A stretch of DNA of 62,435 nt from JAGNZR01 sp051656905 (GCA_051656905.1 JBOFJQ010000037.1:1-62435); one strand, 5' to 3'. Positions 44,126 through 53,470 are shown, counted from the stretch's first letter. Numbers and translations are program-made. The notes: generated by a model not told the origin, from the letters alone.

Positions 44126-44160
44126 AAAAATATTGACAATTTTAAAAAAAATTGGTAGCC

Positions 44161-44195
44161 TACATAATATGTAAGTATTATGGAAATGTTATGTA
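44161..44195. promoter_or_regulatory. second dyad cluster in the TetR-yeiH gap
   Basis: TACATAATATGTA is a 13-bp palindrome at 44161-44173, and TTATGTA at 44189-44195 mirrors its first half. Together they form a wide inverted repeat that could bind a second dimer. Confidence 0.4.
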
Positions 44196-44245
44196 ATCAT
44201 TAAGAAAAATAATTGTCATTTATGAAGAAATAAGAAAATATTGTA

Positions 44246-44274
44246 TTGAAAATGAATTCTTATAGTGATAAAAT
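44246..44274 (+). promoter_or_regulatory. promoter for the YeiH-type gene
   Basis: TTGAAA, 17-nt spacer, TAAAAT at 44269-44274 preceded by TGA (extended -10). It lies 30 nt upstream of the start codon and downstream of the dyads. Confidence 0.7.
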
Positions 44275-44304
44275 AAATGGGAATGTAAAAAGAGGAGAAA
44301 AAAA

Positions 44305-45330
44305 ATGAAAAAGGTATATGAATTTTTTCCAGGAGTATTAATTTCTTTTATTATCTATTTAGCATCAGAGATATTATCGAAGTACATTCCTGGTTTGGGA
44401 AGTGCATCACTGGCAATATTAATAGGGTTAGTTTTAGGTAATTTATATTTTAAAGATAAAAAATATGCAGTGGGAACAAAATTCTGTGAATCAAAATTAT
44501 TAGAATATTCAATTGTATTTTTAGGAGCATCATTAACTTTTAAAACAATTCTTCAATTAGGAAGCGAAGGAATTATATATATTTTAATTTTAATGTCAGG
44601 TACGATTTATTTTTCATATAAACTGGCAAAAATGTTTGGCTTTTCAACAGAATTTAGCCTATTAATGGGTGCTGGAAACGCAGTTTGTGGTTCTTCGGCA
44701 ATAGGGGCGTCTTCAAAAGTTCTAAAGTCAGGAGTTTCAGAAACAGGACTTGCTATCACAATGGTAAATTTAATAGGAACACTATTAATGTTTTTTTTAC
44801 CTTTAGTGATTGTTCCAATATTTTTTTCAGGTGATGTAGTATCAGCTTCGGCTCTGTTAGGAGGAGTTTTACAGTCTGTAGGACAGGTTGTTGGTGGAGC
44901 TGCTTTAGTTGGTGAAGATGTTGTTAAATTATCAGCAGTATTTAAAATTTTTAGAATTATTCTTCTTACTGGAGTATTAATGCTATTCTCTTATTTAAAA
45001 AGTAAAAATAGTGTTCATCATTATACAGAGGAAGAAAGTGAAGAAAAACAAAAAGAAAAGCAAAAACTAAAAATATCAATACCTTGGTATATAAAAGGTT
45101 TCTTCTTAATGTGTCTACTTTCATCTTTTAATTTAATACCACAAAACATTTCGCTTTACTTAAAAAATTCAAGCAAGATATTTGAAGTTACTGCTCTAGC
45201 GGCCATTGGTCTTGGAGTAAAGTATGAAGTTATAAAGAAACAAGGTCCTAAGTCATTATTATTAGGATGTATTATTGGATTATTCCAAACTGTAGCAGCA
45301 ATAGTATTAATCAATATTTTAATAAAATAA
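44305..45330 (+). CDS. YeiH/UPF0324-family putative sulfur-oxyanion exporter
   Basis: A 341-residue inner-membrane protein with about ten hydrophobic segments. Family marks are ILIGLVLGNLY, EYSIVFLGASLTFKTILQLG, LLMGAGNAVCGSSAIGASSKVL and GLGVKYEVIKKQGPK near the end. Family members are annotated as putative sulfate exporters. Here it lies between asrABC, a TetR regulator and a sulfur-type oxidoreductase, which supports transport of sulfite, sulfate or a related anion. AGAGGAG precedes the ATG. Confidence 0.8.
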   Translation: MKKVYEFFPGVLISFIIYLASEILSKYIPGLGSASLAILIGLVLGNLYFKDKKYAVGTKFCESKLLEYSIVFLGASLTFKTILQLGSEGIIYILILMSGTIYFSYKLAKMFGFSTEFSLLMGAGNAVCGSSAIGASSKVLKSGVSETGLAITMVNLIGTLLMFFLPLVIVPIFFSGDVVSASALLGGVLQSVGQVVGGAALVGEDVVKLSAVFKIFRIILLTGVLMLFSYLKSKNSVHHYTEEESEEKQKEKQKLKISIPWYIKGFFLMCLLSSFNLIPQNISLYLKNSSKIFEVTALAAIGLGVKYEVIKKQGPKSLLLGCIIGLFQTVAAIVLINILIK

Positions 45331-45373
45331 AAGTTTTTAACAAAATAAAAGGATAACAAAGAGAGGAGAAACA

Positions 45374-47965
45374 ATGGGGAAATTAACAAATGAAGTAATT
45401 AAAAATATGCAAGATATTGTTGAAAATTGCATGGGGGATTCAACAGCAGCTTGTACATCGACTTGTCCTATGAACACAGATGTAAAAGAGTATGTAAGAT
45501 TAATAGGAGAGGGGCAAGGTCAAAAAGCAATAGAAGTAATTCGTGAAAAGCTTTTTATCCCTGGAGTTTTAGGAAGAATTTGTGCTCATCCATGTGAAAA
45601 AAATTGTAGAAGAGGAGAGGAAGATCACTCTATCTCTATAGCATATTTAAAAAGATATGCTGCTGACAATTTTGATAATTCTGCTAACTGGGATATGACA
45701 AAAGAAGATTCTACAGGTAAAAAAGTAGCAGTTATAGGAGCTGGACCAGCAGGAGCTCAAGCAGCTTTAGATTTAATAAAGAAAGGTTATGCTGTAACAA
45801 TATTTGAAAAACTTGATGTTTTAGGTGGAATGATGAGGGTTGGTATACCTGAATACAGATTACCAAGACAAGTAATAGATAATGAGTACTCATACTTAAC
45901 TAAATTAGGTGTAGAGATTAAATTAGGTGTAGAGATTGGAAAAGATATATCTTTCCAAGATTTAAAATCTCAATTTGATGCTATTGTAGTTGCAGTTGGA
46001 AGACAAACTGGAAGAATAGATAGAAGTTTAGAAAACAGCGATGCAAAAGGTATCTTTAGTGCTGCTGAGTATTTAAAAGAGGTATCTTTAACAAGAAATT
46101 TTGAAGATGCAAAAGGTGTAGTAGCAGTTATAGGTGGTGGAGACGTTGCAATGGATTGTGCTCGTTCATCAGTTAGAGTTGCAGGAGTAGAAAAAGTTAT
46201 ATCAATTCCTTTAGAAGGATCATTCGATGCGATGCCATCATCTAACCATGAAATCAATGGAGCTATGGATGAAGATGTTGAATTTAAATTAGGATATGGT
46301 ATCAACAAAATAGCAAGAGATCAAGAGGGAAGAGTCTGTGGAATAGAGATAAAAAAATGTATTGCTTTATTCGATGAAGAGGGAAGATTTGCTCCAAAAT
46401 ATGATTTAGATCAAATTGAATATGTTGAAATAAATACTTTAGTATTTGCTATAGGTCAAGGAGTAGATAGCTCTTTCGATGAGAAAAATGCTTTAGATAA
46501 AAAACCAAATGGAACATTCAATGTAGATCCTTTAACAATGCAATCTTTATCAGATGAAAAAGTTTTCGTTGCTGGAGACTGTGCATCGGCATTTATAGTA
46601 ATAGAAGCTATGGCAGAAGGGCGTAGAGCAGCTAAGTCAATAGATAGATTCTTAAATGGAAAAGATTTAAAAGAGAATAGAAAGATAGAAGATGAAGGTG
46701 GATTTGCTACAAAACTATACTTACCAAAAGAGTACCTTCCTGAAGGTTGGGATGCTGCTGAGAAAGTAGAAAGAGTAGCAAACTCAGTTATTGCTAAAGA
46801 AGAAAGAAAAACAACATTTAACGAAGTAGAAAATGTATTTACAAAAGAAGAGGCTGAAAAAGAAGCTAACAGATGTTTACAATGTCAGTGTAAGCTTTGT
46901 ATGAAAGAGTGTTTAATGTTAAATGAATACACAGATTGTCCAAAGCACTTATTTGAAGAGTACTTAGAAAAAGGGTATGATCATATAGATAGTAAAATTG
47001 CTTACTCATGTAATATGTGTGATCAGTGTACTTTAAAATGTCCAAAAGAGTTTAAAATAAAATCTAACTTTGCTGGAATGAGATCAGAGTATATTAAGGA
47101 TAATAATGGAAAATCTCCTATGAAAGGGCATAAAGCTATTGAAGTTCACCAAGCTTTAGGATATTCAAAATTCTTTAATACAACAAATGCAGCCCCTGAT
47201 TCTAAGAAAACAAAATATGTATTCTTCCCAGGATGTTCATTACCATCATATAATCCAGAAGCAGTAGGAAAAGTTTTAGATCACCTACAAGATAAATTAG
47301 GTGGAGAAGTAGGATCATTACTAAAATGTTGTGGAAAGCCACCAAAAGCTTTAGGGCAAGATGATTTATTTAAAGAGAGATTCAAATCAGTTCAAGAAGA
47401 GTTAGATAAAGTAGGAGCAGAAACTGTTATAGTTGCTTGCCAATCTTGTTATGGAATATTTGATGCTTATGCTAAGCAAAATGTAATTTCTTTATGGGAA
47501 CTTTTACCTGAGATTGGAATTCCTGAATCACAAGTTGGAGTAGGAAAAGATTCAGATGTTATATTCAACATTCACGATTCTTGCTCAATAAGAACTAAGA
47601 CTAAGATTCATGATGGAATCAGATGGATTGTAAGTCAACTTGGCTATAAAGTTGAAGAGTTAGAAAATTCAAGAGAGAAAACTAGATGTTGTGGATTTGG
47701 AGGAATGATTGTTCCAGCTGTTCCAGAAATTGCTAAAAAAGTAATGGAGAGAAGAGCACACGAAACAACTACAGGATTTATGATAACTTATTGTGCTGCT
47801 TGCCGTGAGTCAATGGAAAAAGGTGGAGCAGATGCTCAGCATATTTTAGATCTTTTATTTGGTGAAACTTATACAAGAGCTAGTGCAACAACAAGAAATG
47901 CTGGACCAGTAAAACAATGGGCAAATAGATATAAATCAAAATCAGAATTAAAAAAGAGAAAATAA
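45374..47965 (+). CDS. GltD-like flavoprotein fused to a Fe-S and double CCG (HdrB-like) module
   Basis: An 863-residue fusion. Residues ~15-100 hold the GltD-type N-terminal Fe-S cysteines. Residues ~117-450 are a two-dinucleotide oxidoreductase: VIGAGPAGAQAA (FAD), VIGGGDVAMDCAR (NAD(P)H), then VFVAGDCAS. Next come cysteine-rich ferredoxin-like segments (CLQCQCKLCMKEC, CNMCDQCTLKCP). The C-terminal ~220 residues carry two complete CCG domains (FFPGCS..KCCGKP..CQSC and HDSCS..RCCGFGG..CAAC). Heterodisulfide reductase HdrB has the same pattern, binding non-cubane clusters. It may cycle a disulfide or sulfur species with NAD(P)H. GAGAGGAG precedes the ATG. Confidence 0.85.
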   Translation: MGKLTNEVIKNMQDIVENCMGDSTAACTSTCPMNTDVKEYVRLIGEGQGQKAIEVIREKLFIPGVLGRICAHPCEKNCRRGEEDHSISIAYLKRYAADNFDNSANWDMTKEDSTGKKVAVIGAGPAGAQAALDLIKKGYAVTIFEKLDVLGGMMRVGIPEYRLPRQVIDNEYSYLTKLGVEIKLGVEIGKDISFQDLKSQFDAIVVAVGRQTGRIDRSLENSDAKGIFSAAEYLKEVSLTRNFEDAKGVVAVIGGGDVAMDCARSSVRVAGVEKVISIPLEGSFDAMPSSNHEINGAMDEDVEFKLGYGINKIARDQEGRVCGIEIKKCIALFDEEGRFAPKYDLDQIEYVEINTLVFAIGQGVDSSFDEKNALDKKPNGTFNVDPLTMQSLSDEKVFVAGDCASAFIVIEAMAEGRRAAKSIDRFLNGKDLKENRKIEDEGGFATKLYLPKEYLPEGWDAAEKVERVANSVIAKEERKTTFNEVENVFTKEEAEKEANRCLQCQCKLCMKECLMLNEYTDCPKHLFEEYLEKGYDHIDSKIAYSCNMCDQCTLKCPKEFKIKSNFAGMRSEYIKDNNGKSPMKGHKAIEVHQALGYSKFFNTTNAAPDSKKTKYVFFPGCSLPSYNPEAVGKVLDHLQDKLGGEVGSLLKCCGKPPKALGQDDLFKERFKSVQEELDKVGAETVIVACQSCYGIFDAYAKQNVISLWELLPEIGIPESQVGVGKDSDVIFNIHDSCSIRTKTKIHDGIRWIVSQLGYKVEELENSREKTRCCGFGGMIVPAVPEIAKKVMERRAHETTTGFMITYCAACRESMEKGGADAQHILDLLFGETYTRASATTRNAGPVKQWANRYKSKSELKKRK

Positions 47966-47976
47966 AATAAATATAA

Positions 47977-48011
47977 AATAATTTAACAGATTAAAGCAAT
48001 CTGTTAAATTA
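47977..48011. terminator. hairpin after the flavoprotein fusion gene
   Basis: TAATTTAACAGATT pairs exactly with AATCTGTTAAATTA (5-nt loop). The following T content is poor, so it may be a weak terminator or a message-stabilising stem. Confidence 0.6.
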
Positions 48012-48112
48012 TTAAATGATTAAAAGATAATACTAAAATTAATGGTAAATTAGTAGTAGAATTATATTAATTAAATTTTTTTAACATAAAGAAGAAACAG
48101 GGGGAGTAACAA

Positions 48113-49027
48113 ATGAAAAAATTAATGGCAGTTGGATTATTATGTTTATCAATGTTAGCTTTTGGAAAGGATTATTCACAGTACAAATCTAATATCTTAG
48201 TAAGCCCAGAAGCAGCAAAAGAGATTATTGAGAAAGAGAAAAATGTAGTTGTAATCGATGTTAGACCTGGAGTTAAATTTATGACTGGAAATGTAAAAGG
48301 GTCATATAACTTATGGAGACCAGACATGGAACCTCAAGATAAGAGATACGGTGAGATTGGTGGAATGAGAGCTTCTCGTGAAGAGTTAGAGAAAGAGTTA
48401 AATAACATGGGAGTAACTAATGATACTACTTTAGTATTAATTGGAGATAACTTAGATGAATACAGATTATGGTGGATCTTAGATTTATATAATGGAGCTA
48501 AAAACACTAAAATAGTTGATGGTGGATTTGACGCTTTAAAAGGAACTGGAATCGCTACTAAAATGGGTGGAGAAGCAGATGCTAAGAAAGGAAACTTTAA
48601 ATTCCCTAAGGAAGATAAAGATACTTTAATAACTTTTGAAGAGTTAAAGAAAAACTTAAACAACAAAGAATATGCAATAATTGATACAAGAAGTGAAGGG
48701 GAACACCTAGGAAAAGAGTTAAAGAAAGGTGCTTTCTTAGAAGGAACAATTCCTAACAGTGTATGGATTGAATGGACAAAAACTTTAGATGCTAAAAAAC
48801 AAATGAAATCTTATGATGAGCTTGTTACTTTATATGAGAAAAATGGAATTACAAAGGATAAAGTAGTAGTTCCTTACTGTCAATCAGCAGTACGTTCTGC
48901 ACATACAACTTTCGTATTAAAAGAGCTTTTAGGATACCCAACAGTTAAGAACTATGATGGTTCATGGATTGAATGGTCTTACGAAGCTAAAAAAGGAAAT
49001 GCAGAAATAATAAACGGTAAAAAATAA
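48113..49027 (+). CDS. exported tandem-rhodanese sulfurtransferase
   Basis: A 304-residue two-domain rhodanese with a signal peptide (about residues 1-18). Domain 1 (~30-150, VVVIDVRPGVKFMTGNVKGSYNLWRP) lacks an active Cys. In domain 2 the active loop is YCQSAVRSAH with C256. Such enzymes move sulfane sulfur from thiosulfate or 3-mercaptopyruvate to an acceptor. A signal peptide places it in the periplasm, as for E. coli YnjE, which has three domains. It sits next to a TVP38 protein and a ynjBCD-like operon. GGGGGAG precedes the ATG. Confidence 0.85.
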   Translation: MKKLMAVGLLCLSMLAFGKDYSQYKSNILVSPEAAKEIIEKEKNVVVIDVRPGVKFMTGNVKGSYNLWRPDMEPQDKRYGEIGGMRASREELEKELNNMGVTNDTTLVLIGDNLDEYRLWWILDLYNGAKNTKIVDGGFDALKGTGIATKMGGEADAKKGNFKFPKEDKDTLITFEELKKNLNNKEYAIIDTRSEGEHLGKELKKGAFLEGTIPNSVWIEWTKTLDAKKQMKSYDELVTLYEKNGITKDKVVVPYCQSAVRSAHTTFVLKELLGYPTVKNYDGSWIEWSYEAKKGNAEIINGKK

Positions 49028-49052
49028 ACGGTAAAATGTAAGGGAGATACAA

Positions 49053-49724
49053 ATGAATAAAGGTTTAAAAATAGCAATAGGAATTGCTATAGTAGCAGTT
49101 TTAGCATGGCTTTTAGTAAGCACAGGTGCTACAGAATACTTAACAGATAGACATAAATTGCACGGAGTAATTTCTCATTTAGGTCACTGGGGACCAATTG
49201 CATATATAGTATTGTATGCTTTAGTAACAATAACATGTATATCAGTTTTACCAATTACAATAGTTGGTGGAATGGTTTTTGGACCAGTAATGGGAGTTGT
49301 ATATACTGCAATTGGGGCATCAGCAGGATTATCTTTAGCATTTTTAATAGCTAGATATGTAGCTAGAAAGCCTATTGAAGATAAATTTGGAAAGACTGAA
49401 GCATTTAAGAAAATAAATGAAGGAGTAAAAAATGAAGGGTGGTTTATTTTAGCCACAACAAGATTACTTCCAGTTTTCCCATTTGGAATTCAGAACTATG
49501 TTTATGGATTAACGCCTATAAGTTTCTTACAGTACTCTTTACTGTCAACACTGTTTATTTTACCAGGAACATCTGTGTTCATTATATTAGCAGGAGCAGT
49601 TGCATCTGGAGATACAAAAACAGCAATAAAATATTCACTAATAGCATCTTTAATATTCTTCGCTTTAACACTTATAACAAAGTTTATTGCTAAGAAAGCT
49701 AAAAAAAATGATTCTGTTAAGTAA
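49053..49724 (+). CDS. TVP38/TMEM64-family (DedA-superfamily) membrane protein
   Basis: A 223-residue inner-membrane protein with about six hydrophobic segments. TVP38 marks are visible: LPITIVGGMVFGPVMGVVYTAIGASAGLSLAFLIARY and LLPVFPFGIQNYVYGLTPI. This superfamily includes putative lipid scramblases; the role of this group is not settled. AGGGAGA precedes the ATG, 25 nt after the rhodanese, so they form one operon. Confidence 0.8.
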   Translation: MNKGLKIAIGIAIVAVLAWLLVSTGATEYLTDRHKLHGVISHLGHWGPIAYIVLYALVTITCISVLPITIVGGMVFGPVMGVVYTAIGASAGLSLAFLIARYVARKPIEDKFGKTEAFKKINEGVKNEGWFILATTRLLPVFPFGIQNYVYGLTPISFLQYSLLSTLFILPGTSVFIILAGAVASGDTKTAIKYSLIASLIFFALTLITKFIAKKAKKNDSVK

Positions 49725-49759
49725 TAAAAAAAATTAATAAAAAAAATAGTAAAATTAAA

Positions 49760-49796
49760 TTATGAGATATAGGTTAGTTATACCTATATCTCATAA
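49760..49796. terminator. long hairpin after the TVP38 gene
   Basis: TTATGAGATATAGGT pairs with ACCTATATCTCATAA over 15 bp (7-nt loop). No T-run follows directly; it probably ends or stabilises the rhodanese-TVP38 transcript. Confidence 0.6.
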
Positions 49797-49968
49797 CTTA
49801 TTAAATAAAATAAATAAAAAAATAGATGAAAATAATAGGAAAAATGATAAAATAGAAACAATAAATAAAAGTATTAAATAAAATAAGTGAATGATAAAAA
49901 AACGTATTGAAAATTGTAGAAAAAATCGTGTGAAAAACTATATAAAAAATTTATATTTAGGAGAAAAA

Positions 49969-51117
49969 ATGAAGAAGATAGTAATTTTATTTGTTGCTTT
50001 TTTTATGTTTGGCTGTGGTGCTAAAAAAACTGAAGAAAAAACTGTAAATTTTTATATGTGGGGAGGTTCTCATCATATAAACAATTTTATAGATGAAAAA
50101 GTTTCAAAAAGTGTTATGGAAAAAGAGGGGATAACATTAAAAAGAGTTCCAGTTACCGACATAAAAGAGTCTATAAATAAACTTATTATAGAAAAAAATG
50201 CAGGAAGAAAAAATGGAAGTATAGACCTTATATGGGTAAACGGTGAAAATTTTAAGCTTTTAAAAGATTCTAAGGTTATAACAGAAAATATAAGCAGTCA
50301 ATTAAAAAATGTGGCCCTTTTAAAAGATTCAGCTCAAGTAAAAGATTTTGGAGAGTCTATATTAGGTTTAGAAATACCTTGGGGAGAGGCTCAATTTAAT
50401 TTTATATCGAGAACTAACGATATTCCATTTAAAGATAGTGAAACTTTAATGCAATATATAAAATCAAATCCAGGAAGATTCACATATCCTGCAGTTACAG
50501 ATTTTACAGGAAGTGCCTTTGTTAGAAATATGGCAATAGATATATTAGGATATGAAAACGTTGAGAAAATGACAACAAAGGAGTTGGAGGAATCTCTTGG
50601 AAAAGTTTGGTCTTACTTTAAAGAGATGAAACCATATTTATGGAGACAAGGGGAGACTTATCCAGAATCAGAGGGGAGATTAGATACCCTTTTATCAAGC
50701 GGAGAGGTTGATGTGGCCATGGGTTACACAATTAATAAAGTTAGCTTAAAAGTTAAAACTGGAGAGTTTCCTGAAACAGCAAAAAGCTTTTTATTAGATA
50801 AAGGAACTCTATTTAATAATCATTATCTTGCAATACCAGATAATAGCCCAAATAAAAAAGCTGCTTTAGCTCTTATTGATTATCTAATATCACCAGAAGG
50901 TCAATTGTTAAAACAAAATCCTGAAAACTGGGGAGATTTAACAGTTATAGATTTGGATAAGTTAGATAATAAAGTTAAAGCTGAGTTTAATAAAATAATG
51001 GAAGATCCTAAAGTTCCAGAGATGAGTGAACTTAAAAATAAAAGAGTAGGAGAGCTATCTCCAGAGAAGACTAAAATTATAGACAGAGGATGGATTGAAA
51101 ACATTGGAAAAATGTAA
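49969..51117 (+). CDS. ynjB: YnjB-type ABC transporter substrate-binding lipoprotein
   Basis: A 382-residue lipoprotein: MKKIVILFVAFFMFGC, with lipobox MFGC and C16. The YnjB signature is visible in FYMWGGSHHINNFID, IDLIWVNGENFKLLKDSK and GLEIPWGEAQFNFI, and in the ATG-adjacent order with two permeases and an ATPase. A start 26 codons upstream is rejected, as AGGAG lies before the chosen ATG and the lipobox needs this start. The ligand is unproven; thiamine-like and sulfur compounds have been suggested for relatives. It overlaps the next gene by 23 nt. Confidence 0.85.
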   Translation: MKKIVILFVAFFMFGCGAKKTEEKTVNFYMWGGSHHINNFIDEKVSKSVMEKEGITLKRVPVTDIKESINKLIIEKNAGRKNGSIDLIWVNGENFKLLKDSKVITENISSQLKNVALLKDSAQVKDFGESILGLEIPWGEAQFNFISRTNDIPFKDSETLMQYIKSNPGRFTYPAVTDFTGSAFVRNMAIDILGYENVEKMTTKELEESLGKVWSYFKEMKPYLWRQGETYPESEGRLDTLLSSGEVDVAMGYTINKVSLKVKTGEFPETAKSFLLDKGTLFNNHYLAIPDNSPNKKAALALIDYLISPEGQLLKQNPENWGDLTVIDLDKLDNKVKAEFNKIMEDPKVPEMSELKNKRVGELSPEKTKIIDRGWIENIGKM

Positions 51118-51988
51118 AAGAATATGTGCAATAATTCCATTTATAGTGTTCATGGGAATATTTTATGTCTACGGAATATATTATGGTGTAATGAATTCTT
51201 TTGGATATTATTCAGCAACAGGAGAATCATTTTTTACATGGGATAATTACACTAGAGTTATAAATGATGCAGGTTTTATAAGCTCTATCTTATTTACACT
51301 AAAAATATCTTTAATAGCGAGTTTAAGTGCATTGGTTATAGCCATATTGATACTTTATTTAATCTATATTAATATGAAATATAGATATTTTTATCCTGAA
51401 ATTCTAAAAAAAATATTTGAAGCCCCTTTGTTGGTACCATACCTAATAGGGGCTTATGCTATTTTGATTACTTTTATGCAAAGAGGTATTCTAAGTAATA
51501 TTTTAGTTGATGCAGGAATACTAAATTCTAGTAAAGAGTTTCCTATTCTTACGAATGATAGATCAGGTGTAGGAGTAATAATAACTTATATTTGGAAAAG
51601 TATTCCTTTCATATTGATTACTTGTACACCTCAAATAGAGAGAATAATTAATAAATGGGAACCCTTAGCAAAAGTATATAAACTCAGTGATATTAAATTT
51701 TATCAAAAGATTATACTGCCAATAATCTATCCAAGTTTACTAGGAAGTTTTTTTATAATTCTTTCGTATTTTTTAGTATCCTTTGAAACACCGTATCTTT
51801 TAGGAGTTATAAACCCAAGATCTTTAGCTGTGTATATATTTGATTTATATACAAGAGGTGGTTTAGAGACAAGAGGTATTGTTATGGCTATGAATGTAAT
51901 GATGATGATGATAAATTTAACTTTAGGTTTTCTAGTTTTTAAAGTTATAAAAATGTCCTTTAAGTATAATGAGAAGGGGTGGGAATAG
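51095..51988 (+). CDS. ABC permease of the YnjBCD type, subunit 1
   Basis: A 297-residue membrane protein with about six hydrophobic segments and an inner coupling loop (EPLAKVYKLSDIKFYQKIILP) of the binding-protein-dependent type. The start is TTG with AGAGGA 4 nt upstream, inside the ynjB end; a second TTG three codons later is an alternative. In E. coli the two permease halves form one ~510-residue YnjC; here they are two proteins. Confidence 0.82.
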   Translation: MKTLEKCKRICAIIPFIVFMGIFYVYGIYYGVMNSFGYYSATGESFFTWDNYTRVINDAGFISSILFTLKISLIASLSALVIAILILYLIYINMKYRYFYPEILKKIFEAPLLVPYLIGAYAILITFMQRGILSNILVDAGILNSSKEFPILTNDRSGVGVIITYIWKSIPFILITCTPQIERIINKWEPLAKVYKLSDIKFYQKIILPIIYPSLLGSFFIILSYFLVSFETPYLLGVINPRSLAVYIFDLYTRGGLETRGIVMAMNVMMMMINLTLGFLVFKVIKMSFKYNEKGWE

Positions 51989-52767
51989 TGAAAAAAATTG
52001 GAATATATCTATCTATTTTTTTAGTCGTCCTATTTTTTGTCTTTCCCTTAATAGGAGTAATATTAGAAGGGGATAATATAAAAAATTGGGGTCATGTTAT
52101 TCATAATTCTAAAACTTGTGAAGCTATTTATAACTCTGTAATTATATCTCTTATAGCTATTGTTATAAATATTGTGTTTGGTACTCCCGTTGCCTCTATT
52201 TTATCAAAGTATGATTTTTGGGGTAAAAAAATAGTTGAGCTTTTAGTTTTATTACCTTTAGTAATTCCAAGTTTTGTTACTACTATGGGAATTCAATTTT
52301 TATTTATAAAATTAGGATTAATAGATACAATTTTAGGTGTAGGAATAATTCATAGTGTAGTAACATTCCCATATTATATAAGAAGTATTAAAGCAGGATA
52401 CAGTGTTATAAATAGAAATTATGAAAAGATGGGAAGAGTAATGGGAGCTACTTCTATGGAGATATTTTTTAAGATAAATTTACCCATGTTGCTTCCAGCT
52501 TTTATAGCAGGAATATCACTTGTTGTAATAGTCTCTTTTGCTCAATATATTATAACTCTTATTATTGGTGGAGGGGGAATACTGACTATTCCAATTTTAA
52601 TGTTTCCATATATATCAGGGGGAGATATAAAAATTGGTGCAGTTTATAGTGCTGTGTATATCTTAATAAATTTGATACTTTTAATTTTTTTAGAAACAGC
52701 AATAGGAAAATTAGTAAAGACAAAAAGTAGTTCTAGGAATAAGGGGGAAGACAGTGATAGTAATTAA
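51988..52767 (+). CDS. ABC permease of the YnjBCD type, subunit 2
   Basis: A 259-residue membrane protein with about six hydrophobic segments. The coupling loop YEKMGRVMGATSMEIFFKINLP carries the conserved E..MGRVMGAT pattern. I chose the GTG at 51988 (its first base is the last base of the previous TAG) because AAGAGGGG-like AGAAGGGG lies 8 nt upstream; a GTG three codons earlier is closer than normal. It corresponds to the second half of YnjC. Confidence 0.8.
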   Translation: MKKIGIYLSIFLVVLFFVFPLIGVILEGDNIKNWGHVIHNSKTCEAIYNSVIISLIAIVINIVFGTPVASILSKYDFWGKKIVELLVLLPLVIPSFVTTMGIQFLFIKLGLIDTILGVGIIHSVVTFPYYIRSIKAGYSVINRNYEKMGRVMGATSMEIFFKINLPMLLPAFIAGISLVVIVSFAQYIITLIIGGGGILTIPILMFPYISGGDIKIGAVYSAVYILINLILLIFLETAIGKLVKTKSSSRNKGEDSDSN

Positions 52768-53470
52768 AAATTTAAAAAAAGTATATCAAAATTTCTCTTT
52801 AGATATAGAAAATTTTGAAGTAAACAGAGGGGAATTTGTCTCTATACTAGGACAATCAGGTTCAGGGAAATCAACTCTTTTAAATATATTAGCTAGAATA
52901 GAGACGGGATATAGTGGAGAAGTTTCCATTAATGGAGATATATCTATGGTATTTCAAGACTCTTTATTACTGCCACATCTCAATATTTTTGAGAATGTAG
53001 CTTTTGGGTTAAGAATAAAAAAAATTAATAAAAATGAGATTAATGATAGAGTTAATGACGTACTGAAAAAATTAGAAATATATAACTTAAAAGATAGATA
53101 CCCAAGTGAGATTAGTGGAGGGGAGAAGCAGAGAGTTTCTATAGGAAGAGCCCTTGTAATGAATCCTCAACTGTTACTTATGGATGAACCTTTTTCAGCG
53201 TTAGATGAGAGTTTAAGAGAGAGATTGCAAGAGGTAGTAAAAAAATTACAAAGAGAACTTGGGTTAACAATAATTTTTGTTACTCATGATAGAGAGGAAG
53301 CTTTTTATTTATCTGACAGAATAGCTCTTATAAATAAAGGGAAGTTAGAACAATTTGATACTGCGATGCATCTGTATAGTATGCCAAAATCAGATTATGT
53401 ATATAATTTTTTAGGTTTGGAAAACATAGTTATAAAAGATGAGCAGATGTATAGAAAAATTAAAATGTAA
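52754..53470 (+). CDS. ynjD: ABC ATPase of the YnjBCD type
   Basis: A 238-residue ATPase that powers the transporter. Walker A GQSGSGKST (residues ~34-42), the Q-loop in VFQDSLLLP, signature ISGGEKQRV, Walker B LLLMDEPFSALD and the switch His in FVTHDREEA are all present. GTG start, with AAGGGGGAAG upstream, overlapping the permease gene by 14 nt. Confidence 0.88.
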   Translation: MIVIKNLKKVYQNFSLDIENFEVNRGEFVSILGQSGSGKSTLLNILARIETGYSGEVSINGDISMVFQDSLLLPHLNIFENVAFGLRIKKINKNEINDRVNDVLKKLEIYNLKDRYPSEISGGEKQRVSIGRALVMNPQLLLMDEPFSALDESLRERLQEVVKKLQRELGLTIIFVTHDREEAFYLSDRIALINKGKLEQFDTAMHLYSMPKSDYVYNFLGLENIVIKDEQMYRKIKM

